Assembly (NCBI GenBank): GCA_012964665.1
Contig: DTTO01000018.1
Location: 1-41,692 of the forward strand
Direction of reading: 5' to 3'
Length of the DNA: 41,692 bases
DNA from: Fidelibacterota bacterium
GTDB taxonomy: Bacteria; Fidelibacterota; Marinisomatia; Marinisomatales; TCS55
The notes beneath the pieces were generated by a model. The model made no database searches. It saw only the letters and a list, made by a program, of their open reading frames with translations, and was not told the DNA's origin. How positions within the stretch are numbered: the stretch's first letter is position 1; every line of letters starts with the position of its first letter. This document shows, one piece after another, positions 8,623-16,540 of the stretch. Both the position numbers and the translations under genes were made by a program.

Positions 8623-10011
8623 TTACTGATGCACACCTTGTCCAAATGCATCCAAAGCAGCTTCCATTATAGCTTCAGATAATGTTGGGTGGGCATGGAC
8701 CGTCATGGCAATTTCCTGCCAAGTTGTTTCTAATGTTTTGGCCACACCCAATTCAGCAATCATTTCTGTCGCTTCACTACCGACAATATGACAGCCCAAT
8801 AATTCTCCATATGTTTCATCAAAAATAATTTTGACAAATCCAGTAGAATCTCCAGTCGCTAAGGCTTTCCCACTGGCTCGAAATTCAAACTTTCCAACTT
8901 TAATTTGGTGTCCTTTATCTTTGGCTGCCGTTTCTGTCATGCCCAGTGAAGCCACCTGAGGCTGGCAATAGGTACATGCGGGGATATTGCTATAATCGAC
9001 GGGATGGGTGGTATTCCCTGCTGCATGTTCAACTGCCACATGCCCCTGGGCAGAAGCTAAATGTGCCAGCCAAGGCGGGCCGGAGACATCACCGATAGCA
9101 TAAATATTTGGAACCGAGGTTTGATTGAACTCATTGATGGTTATAGCTCCTTGATCGGTGGCAACACTAATTTCTTCCAAGCCAATATTTTCAATATTTC
9201 CTGTAACTCCTGTCGCTACCAATACAATATCCGCATTTAGAACCTGGGTATTATCCCCCTTTTTAGCATTTACCTTCACTTTGGTTTTTAGTTTTTTAAT
9301 ACTAGTCACTTTTGTTTCTTTATAAATCTTGATTCCAGATTTCTTGAAACTTTTTTCTACTTCTTTTGAAACATCTACATCCTCTATCGGGAGGATATCT
9401 GGCATCATCTCAATAAGGTGAACCTCAGTTCCATACTCATTATAAAAATAGGCAAATTCCACACCAATCGCCCCGGCACCAATGATCACCATCTTTTTGG
9501 GTGGAGCTTTTAAAATCATGGCCTCCTTGGATGTGATCACTTGTTTTCTATCTGGTTCCATTCCCGGGAATACACGTGGTCGTCCGCCAGTGGCTATTAT
9601 AATCTTTTCCGCTTTGAGGGTATTCTTTTTTTTGCCTTTTTCAACTTGAATTTTATTAGTTGATTTGAACACGCCACGACCAGTTATGTGGGTAATCTTA
9701 TTTTTCTTCATTAAAAATTCAACGCCTTTGGATAGACGATCAGATACATCCCGGCTGCGTTTGATTGTTTTACCAAAATCCACATCATATTTTGGAATAT
9801 TAATACCAAATTTTTTGCTGTTTTTAACATAGTTAAGAATTTCCGCATTTTTGAGCAGTGCCTTTGTTGGGATACATCCCCAGTTCAGGCATATACCACC
9901 CAATCGATCTTCATCAATAATTGCAATTTTTTTACCTAATTGCGCTCCACGGATCGCAGCAACATAACCGCCAGGTCCACCACCTAAAACAATAATGTCA
10001 AACTGTTCCAT
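8623..10011 (-). CDS. lpdA: Dihydrolipoyl dehydrogenase (E3)
   Basis: This FAD flavoprotein reoxidises dihydrolipoyl-E2 and reduces NAD+. Visible features, numbered from a TTG four codons upstream, are the FAD Rossmann motif GGGPGG (14-19), the redox disulfide C45/C50 in GGICLNWGCIPTKA, an NAD-binding GAGAIG in the middle, and the C-terminal dimer-interface motif HPTLSE with catalytic His445. I place the start at ATG 10011 (MEQFDI), which fits the family; the TTG at 10023 is less likely. The start lies 14 bases inside the upstream ABM-domain gene, and a GAAAGAG sequence precedes it. Confidence 0.96.
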   Translation of the reverse strand: MEQFDIIVLGGGPGGYVAAIRGAQLGKKIAIIDEDRLGGICLNWGCIPTKALLKNAEILNYVKNSKKFGINIPKYDVDFGKTIKRSRDVSDRLSKGVEFLMKKNKITHITGRGVFKSTNKIQVEKGKKKNTLKAEKIIIATGGRPRVFPGMEPDRKQVITSKEAMILKAPPKKMVIIGAGAIGVEFAYFYNEYGTEVHLIEMMPDILPIEDVDVSKEVEKSFKKSGIKIYKETKVTSIKKLKTKVKVNAKKGDNTQVLNADIVLVATGVTGNIENIGLEEISVATDQGAITINEFNQTSVPNIYAIGDVSGPPWLAHLASAQGHVAVEHAAGNTTHPVDYSNIPACTYCQPQVASLGMTETAAKDKGHQIKVGKFEFRASGKALATGDSTGFVKIIFDETYGELLGCHIVGSEATEMIAELGVAKTLETTWQEIAMTVHAHPTLSEAIMEAALDAFGQGVHQ

Positions 10012-10324
10012 AATCTCTTTCAACTTTTGCTACCCGTAAAAAATAATCTTCGTACCAATCACTCATACCCTTCGTCTGGGCTTCCTGATGTGCAAGATTC
10101 TGCTTCCACTTGGAGATCGATGCCGCATCACTCCAATAACAGGCCGTAATCCCACAACCATTTTCATCGCGTACTGATTCCATCCCTAAATACCCCGGCT
10201 GATCTTTTACCATTTGATCTATTTTTTCAGCCATTTCGTTATAACCGTCACTGGAATTATTTACCCGCATTGTGGTGAAAATCACCGCATAATATGGTGG
10301 TTTGGGTGTTTGGCAAAAATTCAT
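9998..10324 (-). CDS. Small ABM-superfamily (antibiotic biosynthesis monooxygenase-like) protein
   Basis: The 108 residues look like a single dimeric alpha+beta barrel domain of the ABM type: an N-terminal strand ([10 protein letters not shown]), the central region QPGYLGMES and a [15 protein letters not shown] segment near 60-75, typical of YqjZ-like proteins. Known relatives range from monooxygenases to haem-degrading enzymes and proteins with no assigned activity, so no reaction is claimed. It overlaps folE by 4 bases (ATGA) and lpd by 14, so it is translated as part of this operon. Confidence 0.75.
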   Translation of the reverse strand: MNFCQTPKPPYYAVIFTTMRVNNSSDGYNEMAEKIDQMVKDQPGYLGMESVRDENGCGITACYWSDAASISKWKQNLAHQEAQTKGMSDWYEDYFLRVAKVERDYGTV

Positions 10325-10884
10325 TTTCCAATAATGCTTAAAAACTCAGCTCTTGTTTCGGCAGATTTTCTAAATTGGCCCAGCATAGCGGAAGTGGATG
10401 CATAGCTATTTTGTTTTTCCACACCGCGCATCTGCATACAGAGATGGCGGCCTTCCATTACAACAGCTACACCAATTGGTTTTAGCACCTCTTCCAATGT
10501 GTTGGCTACCTGAGATGTTAACCGTTCTTGAAGTTGAAGTCTGCGAGAGAACATATCTATAATCCGCGGAATTTTTGATAGACCAATCACTTTGCCATTG
10601 GGCAAATAACCTACATGTGCCCGACCAAAAAAAGGAATCATATGATGTTCACACATTGAGAAAAATTCGATATCTCTGACTACCACCATTTCACTGCAAT
10701 CCTCATGGAAGACTGCTTCATTAATAATATTATTTAGATCAGCGTGGTATCCTTCCGAGAAATATTCCCAGGATTTAGCGACACGTTTCGGCGTTTTTTT
10801 CAATCCTTCTCGGTTTGGATCCTCTCCAATCGTTTCAATTAAATTTCTTGTAATTTTTTCTAGTTGATCAAATTGTTTAGTCAT
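10321..10884 (-). CDS. folE: GTP cyclohydrolase I FolE
   Basis: FolE converts GTP to 7,8-dihydroneopterin triphosphate, the entry to folate and, through QueD, to queuosine. The 187-residue protein has the zinc ligands C78 and H81 in the MCEHHMIPF motif (H80 alongside is catalytic) and C149 in [10 protein letters not shown], with H147. A strong AGGAG lies 8 bases before the ATG. The neighbouring queD and yhhQ-type transporter upstream suggest a queuosine role, but a folate role is equally possible. Confidence 0.97.
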   Translation of the reverse strand: MTKQFDQLEKITRNLIETIGEDPNREGLKKTPKRVAKSWEYFSEGYHADLNNIINEAVFHEDCSEMVVVRDIEFFSMCEHHMIPFFGRAHVGYLPNGKVIGLSKIPRIIDMFSRRLQLQERLTSQVANTLEEVLKPIGVAVVMEGRHLCMQMRGVEKQNSYASTSAMLGQFRKSAETRAEFLSIIGK

Positions 10885-10919
10885 TACATCGACTCCTAAC
10901 TAAATGAAAGTTTTTGTTA

Positions 10920-11570
10920 TTAATCATGAGCTATATCAATCTTTCCTTTTAATAGATAAATAATTCCATAGATAATTGGTGTATCGATTAATGCCATCAT
11001 CATCTTAAACAACCATCCATCTATAATTGCTGAAAATATTTGATCTGTTTCCCATACTCCAATAAATATGATACATATTACTAATGTTGTATCCACCAAC
11101 TGTGAAGCTATCGTTGAACCATTATTTCTAAGCCATAAATGTTTTCCATTTGTCAACTTCTTCCAAAAGTGAAAAATTCTTACATCGATGAACTGAGCAA
11201 ATAAATAGGCTATCATAGATCCTGCAATAAGCCTCCACGCATTTTGAAAGACCGCATTATAAGTAACATCATCAACGATTGAAGTAGGTATTGAGTTAAA
11301 CTGACCTCCAAGCCATAAAAATAACAAAACAAATAATGAAGCAATAAAACCTGAAAAGACCACGAGGTTAGCCTTTTTCTGTCCGTAAAGCTCTGAAATT
11401 AAATCTGTGACAAGGAATGTTAATGGATAAGGGAGAATACCAGCAGAAACAACAAAAACCTTAAAGCCAAAATCAACTGTTACAAACTTATTCGCAATCA
11501 AATTACATGTGACCAGAGAGGCAATAAATATGCCGGCCAATATAAGATATAAACGGTTTTTAAATTCCAT
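10920..11570 (-). CDS. yhhQ: Queuosine precursor transporter, YhhQ/QPTR family
   Basis: This is a polytopic membrane protein of 216 residues with about six hydrophobic segments. It matches the COG1738 (Vut_1) family, which imports queuine or preQ0/preQ1 in known cases: an N-terminal ILAGIFIASLVTCNLIANK segment, then ILPYPLTFLVTDLISELYG and AYLFAQFIDVRIFHFWK. An open frame extends upstream to 11678, but that part encodes only a shadow of queD. The real start is ATG at 11570, overlapping the queD stop as TGATG. Linkage to queD and folE supports the assignment. Confidence 0.9.
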   Translation of the reverse strand: MEFKNRLYLILAGIFIASLVTCNLIANKFVTVDFGFKVFVVSAGILPYPLTFLVTDLISELYGQKKANLVVFSGFIASLFVLLFLWLGGQFNSIPTSIVDDVTYNAVFQNAWRLIAGSMIAYLFAQFIDVRIFHFWKKLTNGKHLWLRNNGSTIASQLVDTTLVICIIFIGVWETDQIFSAIIDGWLFKMMMALIDTPIIYGIIYLLKGKIDIAHD

Positions 11571-11989
11571 CAGTGATCGTTTTGCGGACCATAATAATCC
11601 GTGAAAATTGTGGGTGTCTCTTTTAGACGAAGTCGGTGCAGACGTGCGCCCTTTACCCGCGGATCTATTTTCTCCCAAATAAACATGACCAAGTTTTCCG
11701 AACTAGGTTGTTTATTCTTAAACCATTCAATTTCTTTTTCAATTTGGCTGTGATCGAGTACACGAATCACATGTGTATCAACAATATTTTTTAAATGATC
11801 TAAATCAATAATAAACCCTGTCTCTGGATTGATTTTTCCGGTGACCATAACTTCCAGTGTATAATTATGTCCATGCACTTTAGCATCAGCACCGAATATC
11901 TCCCGGTTCTTTTTTTTGGACCAATCAGAATGACCGTATTGATGTGCAGCATTGAAGTGGAAAACTTTGGTTAAATACGGATTATTCAT
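11570..11989 (-). CDS. queD: QueD/PTPS-family 6-carboxytetrahydropterin synthase homologue lacking cysteine
   Basis: The family converts dihydroneopterin triphosphate to 6-carboxy- or 6-pyruvoyl-tetrahydropterin. The 139-residue protein keeps the three zinc histidines H16 (FNAAH), H39 and H41 (VHGHNY), and the family segments NPETGFIIDLDHLK and VLDH. The catalytic cysteine expected just before HGH is missing: the aligned residue is about Asp35 in FGADAKVHGH, and the whole protein contains no cysteine. It may therefore be a PTPS subfamily with a different reaction or catalytic residue. It heads the run, overlapping the transporter gene by TGATG. Confidence 0.85.
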   Translation of the reverse strand: MNNPYLTKVFHFNAAHQYGHSDWSKKKNREIFGADAKVHGHNYTLEVMVTGKINPETGFIIDLDHLKNIVDTHVIRVLDHSQIEKEIEWFKNKQPSSENLVMFIWEKIDPRVKGARLHRLRLKETPTIFTDYYGPQNDH

Positions 11990-12012
11990 TTTATTTGTAT
12001 GCTACAATTATT

Positions 12013-12026
12013 ATTAACTAGTTAAT
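12013..12026. promoter_or_regulatory. 14-bp perfect palindrome upstream of queD
   Basis: ATTAACTAGTTAAT lies 23 bases before the queD ATG in a 79-base gap and could be an operator for the queD-folE-lpd run. I find no preQ1-type riboswitch pattern in this gap. An AT-rich palindrome of this length can also occur by chance. Confidence 0.25.
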
Positions 12027-12068
12027 TTAGTACCTACTGACGGAAAAGCCCCCTTTTTTCGATGATAT

Positions 12069-12719
12069 TTATATTTTTATTCCGACCGATGGGCAAAAAT
12101 GTGAAATAACACAGTCTTGGCATTTTGGTCGCCGCGCAATACAGACAGCGCGGCCATGATCAATCACCATATGAGTCAACTTAACCCAATCTTTCTCATC
12201 AAACAATTCCATCAGATCAAACTCAATCTTCTTTGCATCTTTTGTTGCTGTGAATTTGAGCAGGTTCATGATACGCACCATATGGGTGTCAATCACCATT
12301 GATGGTACATGATAAATTTCCCCCAAAACACAGTTGGCAGTTTTACGCCCCACTCCTGGAAGTTTTACAAGAGCCTCCATTTTATCAGGAATCTGACCAT
12401 CGTTCTCTTCTACTATCTTCAAACTAGCTCCTTGAATACTGCGCGCCTTTTGATTATGATATCCGCAGGAATGGATATCTTTCGCTAGTTTTGTTACATC
12501 ACAATAAGCAAAATCTTCCAAGGTCGAATATTTTTTAAATAAAGACGGTGTTACCTGATTTACGCGGTGATCTGTGCATTGGGCCGAAAGGATGGTGGCT
12601 ATGAGCAGTTCGTAGGGAGTTTTGTAATGTAGTGAACATTTGGCATTCGGATAGGCCTCAGACAAGGCCTGTGTTACCATTGCTGCTCGGCCTTTTTTTT
12701 TCGCTTGGCTTTCTCTCAT
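12069..12719 (-). CDS. nth: Endonuclease III
   Basis: Nth is a base-excision-repair glycosylase/AP lyase acting on oxidised pyrimidines. The 216 residues show the helix-hairpin-helix LPGVGRKTAN (120-129) with catalytic Lys126, catalytic Asp144 in VIDTH, and the [4Fe-4S] ligands C193-x6-C200-x2-C203-x5-C209. The start ATG overlaps the stop of the upstream receiver-like gene by 4 bases. Met14 is a possible alternative start that would trim a lysine-rich leader. Confidence 0.97.
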   Translation of the reverse strand: MRESQAKKKGRAAMVTQALSEAYPNAKCSLHYKTPYELLIATILSAQCTDHRVNQVTPSLFKKYSTLEDFAYCDVTKLAKDIHSCGYHNQKARSIQGASLKIVEENDGQIPDKMEALVKLPGVGRKTANCVLGEIYHVPSMVIDTHMVRIMNLLKFTATKDAKKIEFDLMELFDEKDWVKLTHMVIDHGRAVCIARRPKCQDCVISHFCPSVGIKI

Positions 12720-13054
12720 TTAGTTATTTCCTGAATAACACTCTGGATATTTTTCACCACCGATGCACTGGGTAAAATCATATTACATCCGGCGGCTTTT
12801 AGTTTATCTTGGATATCCTTTGTGATTTTTTCCATATATCCCAGTAGCATCATACCAGTATGTCGATTTAGCTCCGATACAAATTCTACATTGCCAAATT
12901 TCTCATCATCCAAATCTATGATTCCAATTTGGCATTGATCAGGCAAATCATAAATCGATTCGGCAAACGTTACATGCATATCGATGTCAGCCAGATGGTT
13001 CGATAATTCCGTTCCTTTCTGGAAATCTTTCACAAACAGTGCAATATCCTTCAT
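12716..13054 (-). CDS. Receiver-like (degenerate CheY-fold) small protein
   Basis: The 112 residues have the alternating strand/helix look of a response-regulator receiver domain: IALFVKD at the start, IGIIDLDD with Asp47 at the usual phosphorylation strand, MMLLGYMEK, then GCNMILPSASVVKNIQSVI where the last strand and helix belong. The N-terminal acidic pair and the conserved Lys are not clear, so phosphorylation is doubtful. There is no output domain and no histidine kinase nearby. The gene sits 1 base after the DUF309 gene and overlaps nth. Confidence 0.6.
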   Translation of the reverse strand: MKDIALFVKDFQKGTELSNHLADIDMHVTFAESIYDLPDQCQIGIIDLDDEKFGNVEFVSELNRHTGMMLLGYMEKITKDIQDKLKAAGCNMILPSASVVKNIQSVIQEITK

Positions 13055-13055
13055 A

Positions 13056-13424
13056 TTATTCTTTCAAACTGGGAACCAGATCCCAATCAAATATTGTGGG
13101 ATCATCAATTTCTTCATATGCCAAAGCTACCGTTTCAATGCCCATTTTTAATTCATCCATATTGATCCCCCTTTGCAAATGCTGATACGGTTGGAATTTT
13201 TCACTGCATTTTTTCAAGAGACTCCGTGCACCGTTCATATTGCCGTTCCGCAAATGAACAAAACTGACCGAAAGCTGAATTAGGCCCTGGATAAATTTGC
13301 GGTCGGTTAAATTGTAGTCGGACCAGAGATCTTCCCAAGCTTCGTGGGCTTCAAAATAATCGCCCTTTTCATATTCCATTAAGCCCTTTTGAAACAGAGC
13401 TTCTTTTTCCGCCGCTTCATTCAC
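13056..13424 (-). CDS. DUF309 family protein
   Basis: The 122-residue all-helical protein has the DUF309 hallmarks: GDYFEAHEAWEDLW (about 21-34), FIQGLIQLSVSFVHLRNGN (about 44-62), and a following helix GARSLLKKC. The function of the family is not known to me. It begins with GTG at 13424, 8 bases inside the hydrolase gene, and is 1 base from the receiver-like gene. Confidence 0.85.
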   Translation of the reverse strand: MNEAAEKEALFQKGLMEYEKGDYFEAHEAWEDLWSDYNLTDRKFIQGLIQLSVSFVHLRNGNMNGARSLLKKCSEKFQPYQHLQRGINMDELKMGIETVALAYEEIDDPTIFDWDLVPSLKE

Positions 13425-14265
13425 TGACGGTAACAGATTCTTTTAGTCGGTAGTGCTTTCCATCAAATTGAACCGTACAGGCCTGGTGAATCGGATCATG
13501 TTCAAAAAATAGGTGCCAATTTTCATCCACAGCCTTTGGCAGAAGCACTCGTTTCTCCTGAATAGTCAAGACAGGATGCATATCGTAGGCCATCACCCAT
13601 GGCAATGGAATGTGAGCCGCCATTGGGACCAAATCCGCCACATAAATCATAGTATTGGAACTGTCTTGAATTTTTGGCATCATCATTCCGGTGGTATGAC
13701 CATAAGACAATTCAATTTCAATGTTGGGTAAAAAGGGCTCTTTCCCATCCACCATCTTTATCATGCCATTTTCTGCGAGTATAGACCAGTCTGCCTCCAT
13801 GAAACTCCCTTGGTCTTTTTCATTAGGGGAATTAGCTAGTTCCCAGTTTTCATTCTGCATCCAATAGGTAGCGTTGGAAAAGACCGGTTCCAGTTTTTCA
13901 TCCACAATTTTTGTATTCCCGCCTATATGGTCAAAATGAAGGTGTGTACAAAATACATCCGTAATTTCTTCTGGTGTAAAACCATACTTTGCTAGGGAAG
14001 AATCCATATTTACAGACTCCGTATCAATATCATACATGGTCTTGAATTTATCCTCCCATTTATCACCATTACCCGTATCAACAATGATTTTTCGATCGTG
14101 ACCCACTAATAGTAATGAACGGGTCACCATATGAATTCTGTTTTTGTCATCAGCTGGTGCTTCCTTTTCCCACAAGGGTTTAGGTATGATCCCAAACATA
14201 GCACCCCCATCTAGACCAAAACGGCTAGTTTCAATGCTGTAGAGGTCATATCCGCCGATTTTCAT
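13417..14265 (-). CDS. Metallo-beta-lactamase-fold hydrolase
   Basis: The 282-residue protein has the binuclear metal motif HxHxDH as THLHFDHIGG (H108, H110, D112, H113), a third histidine in YGHTTGM (about 197), an aspartate in VADLVP and a final histidine in FFEHDP. The general layout is like the lactonase/AttM-type and related hydrolases of this fold. The substrate cannot be inferred. No signal peptide is seen. Its start overlaps the preceding unknown gene by ATGA. Confidence 0.88.
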   Translation of the reverse strand: MKIGGYDLYSIETSRFGLDGGAMFGIIPKPLWEKEAPADDKNRIHMVTRSLLLVGHDRKIIVDTGNGDKWEDKFKTMYDIDTESVNMDSSLAKYGFTPEEITDVFCTHLHFDHIGGNTKIVDEKLEPVFSNATYWMQNENWELANSPNEKDQGSFMEADWSILAENGMIKMVDGKEPFLPNIEIELSYGHTTGMMMPKIQDSSNTMIYVADLVPMAAHIPLPWVMAYDMHPVLTIQEKRVLLPKAVDENWHLFFEHDPIHQACTVQFDGKHYRLKESVTVSE

Positions 14266-15164
14266 TTCATTATTTCCTTTAAGTAAGATGAAATATCTAC
14301 TAGATCCTTATTGGATGTTACTTTGTTCGAAAAATATCGAAGTGCCTCTAATTCAATGATTTGCAGTTCCCATTCTTGATTTGTGGTCAATTCTTCAGCC
14401 ATTTGAATAAAAAAGTTACCGCCATTTTTAACATAATTCTCTAAACCTTTCATCCCTTTTTCATTGATTTCAATTTGTTGGTCAAAATTAAACTTACTGT
14501 ACCAGTGGGAAAGTTCACGGCGATATCCAGAGATTCTGACATATTCTCCCTCCCATAATCTGATAGCAGCAGCAAAATTTGAGATTGGGGAATCGATTCT
14601 TTTTGTTAATATTGTATTCATTATCAATTCAGGATTGACATCCTTTTTAGAATGAGGTACTGGCAGGGGTGCTTTGACTATTTCTTTCAGCAAAGATCTG
14701 GAATAGTGCCAGGTATTTTTTACATCCTGTTGAAAAATATTAGCCCGTTGTAAGTGATATGCAAATGTGCCTAACCGGTCAAAATCCTGCAGTGCCACCT
14801 CAATAAGACAATCGAGCCCTGCCAGACCATTTTCACTAACCCATTGAACGCGGGCGGCTTCCTTTTCCATTGCTAACGAATCCCCGCTTTGACAAGCATC
14901 CTCCAGATCAGCAATAAAAACCGTATTCCCTAATCCCTCTTTAGCTAATGTATCTAGAACAGCTTTATCGTCCTTTCTTTGGGGATATTTTTCTGCCAGA
15001 GCTGCCATTGCATCCAACAAACGCTGGGAAGGATTTTGGCGATCATCCCCAATGATATTTTTCAGCGCATTTAGTACAATGATTGGGTGTTTGTTAGAGG
15101 CTCCATTAAAAATCGAAGCGACACTATGGTCAAAATAAGATTTAATGGTTTTGGTTAAAGACAT
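14262..15164 (-). CDS. Hypothetical helical protein
   Basis: I do not recognise this 300-residue protein. It is predicted mostly helical and soluble, with no signal peptide or membrane segment. Tryptophan- and aromatic-rich stretches occur around 215-235 (LWEGEYVRISGYRRELSHWY). It is the first gene of a run (this gene, hydrolase, DUF309, receiver-like, nth) joined by overlaps, so its role is probably related to one of them. Confidence 0.75.
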   Translation of the reverse strand: MSLTKTIKSYFDHSVASIFNGASNKHPIIVLNALKNIIGDDRQNPSQRLLDAMAALAEKYPQRKDDKAVLDTLAKEGLGNTVFIADLEDACQSGDSLAMEKEAARVQWVSENGLAGLDCLIEVALQDFDRLGTFAYHLQRANIFQQDVKNTWHYSRSLLKEIVKAPLPVPHSKKDVNPELIMNTILTKRIDSPISNFAAAIRLWEGEYVRISGYRRELSHWYSKFNFDQQIEINEKGMKGLENYVKNGGNFFIQMAEELTTNQEWELQIIELEALRYFSNKVTSNKDLVDISSYLKEIMK

Positions 15165-15215
15165 AGATAAAACAACTCAGGTGGTACTTAGAACTTAGTG
15201 CCTGATATTATTATT

Positions 15216-15899
15216 CTACTTTTTTTTCTCTTTTTTTGGTGCATCGAGATCAAAGAAAATGCTAAAGGACATACCTGTAAGGCGTGAATATTCCGATGGG
15301 AATCCTGTTGATTTATCTTTCATCGGTTTATCGGAGAATCGAGATGACACCCCATCCGCTGTTGGATCCCATTTTGGATTAAAAAGTTCTGTGATTGGAA
15401 TGGATGTAGGATCATGGAAATAACCCATTTCAAATCCCCAACGCGGGTTCCGTTGCATACCAAATAATATACCAATACGGTTGCTGGTATGATTTGTAAT
15501 GCCATTTGAAATAACCATTCCCCTAAGACCCCACCAGCGGGATTTCACAAACTTATCGGATCCTATTTTAGTCTTAAATTTGTAATAGGTTGCATCCACG
15601 TTAAAGTTTGGGTTCACCGACCAAGCCAGATTGATCATATCCCATTTATTATCTTTTTGATAAAGTACTCGGCTGTAATCAATGCCTGTACCATAAAAAG
15701 GCAGACCCAAACGCAAACCAATTTCACTTTTATCCGATATCCCTTTTCGATACCATAAATAAGGAAAAACATTTTCTGTAGAAAAGGCATATCCTTTTTT
15801 GGCCTTACCCGCTTCCGGTAAATGGGGATTGATGGTTGGATGGGACGCACATCCAACTATTAAGAGGATACAAAAACTGATAGGTATGAACCGTCTCAT
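15216..15899 (-). CDS. Putative outer-membrane lipoprotein
   Basis: The 227-residue protein begins with a lipoprotein signal: basic MRRF, a hydrophobic stretch and lipobox LIVGC with Cys17. The mature part alternates polar and hydrophobic residues with many aromatic residues (GLRLGLPFYGTGIDY, WWGLRGMVIS, IGILFGMQRNPRWGFEMGY), suggesting a beta-barrel-like or beta-rich protein at the outer membrane. It ends in a lysine/glutamate tail. I do not know the family. Confidence 0.75.
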   Translation of the reverse strand: MRRFIPISFCILLIVGCASHPTINPHLPEAGKAKKGYAFSTENVFPYLWYRKGISDKSEIGLRLGLPFYGTGIDYSRVLYQKDNKWDMINLAWSVNPNFNVDATYYKFKTKIGSDKFVKSRWWGLRGMVISNGITNHTSNRIGILFGMQRNPRWGFEMGYFHDPTSIPITELFNPKWDPTADGVSSRFSDKPMKDKSTGFPSEYSRLTGMSFSIFFDLDAPKKEKKK

Positions 15900-15941
15900 G
15901 ATTAATGTGAAGACGGAGAACTTAATGCAGAAAAGAGGACA

Positions 15942-16484
15942 CTACCCCCCCTCAGGTCGATCTAGAGCTTTTCGATCTGGCTGAGAAGGCAGGTTTACAA
16001 TTTGATCGGCATAATAGTTACCGATATGGGCAATGACATCTTTCACTGATACCAAGCCAAGTATTTTATTATCTGGTCCAAGCATTGGGATATGACGAAT
16101 ACCAAATACATGCATTTTATTCAAGCCATAGGCAATCGGATCATCCGCCTGCAAGGTTTCAGGATTGGGTGTCATAAAATCATCAATGACTTCTTTTTCC
16201 ATATCTAAACCCTTTGCGATGGTCCGAAGAAGAAAATCCCTTTCGGTCATAATGCCTACAATTTCATTATTGGATTCTACCATTACACAACCAACTTTTT
16301 GATCACGGAGAGTATCTATAACGGATTGAAGCTTCGTACCTGTTTGAACGATTGGATGTGCCCTTAATTTTAAATCTGAGATAGGATCATCAAGGGATAA
16401 TGCTTTATTTATGGGCGAGTCAGATTCCTTCTCCAATTCATCCATGCGGGATAATTCATCATCAAATTCAATATTCATATTCAT
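15942..16484 (-). CDS. CBS-domain pair protein
   Basis: The 180 residues contain two CBS motifs in tandem (about 40-95 and 105-165), with typical segments VGCVMVESNNEIVGIMTERDFL and IRHIPMLGPDNKILGLVSVKDVI. CBS pairs bind adenosyl ligands such as AMP, ATP or SAM and sense energy state. There is no attached catalytic domain, so it is a stand-alone sensor. An acidic N-terminal leader (1-30) precedes the first motif. Citrate synthase lies directly upstream on the same strand. Confidence 0.9.
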   Translation of the reverse strand: MNMNIEFDDELSRMDELEKESDSPINKALSLDDPISDLKLRAHPIVQTGTKLQSVIDTLRDQKVGCVMVESNNEIVGIMTERDFLLRTIAKGLDMEKEVIDDFMTPNPETLQADDPIAYGLNKMHVFGIRHIPMLGPDNKILGLVSVKDVIAHIGNYYADQIVNLPSQPDRKALDRPEGG

Positions 16485-16540
16485 TTCTCTGATTTCATGG
16501 AATTTACATTATCCTATCAGGGTTCACAAATTCCACTTGA

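Noticed and set aside
11571-11678. N-terminal extension of the YhhQ-type transporter
   Set aside because: It is the queD coding region in another frame, has no hydrophobic or conserved content, and the TGATG junction gives a normal start.
11990-12068. preQ1 riboswitch upstream of queD
   Set aside because: No C-rich loop and A-rich tail pairing of the preQ1 classes could be found; only a palindrome is visible.
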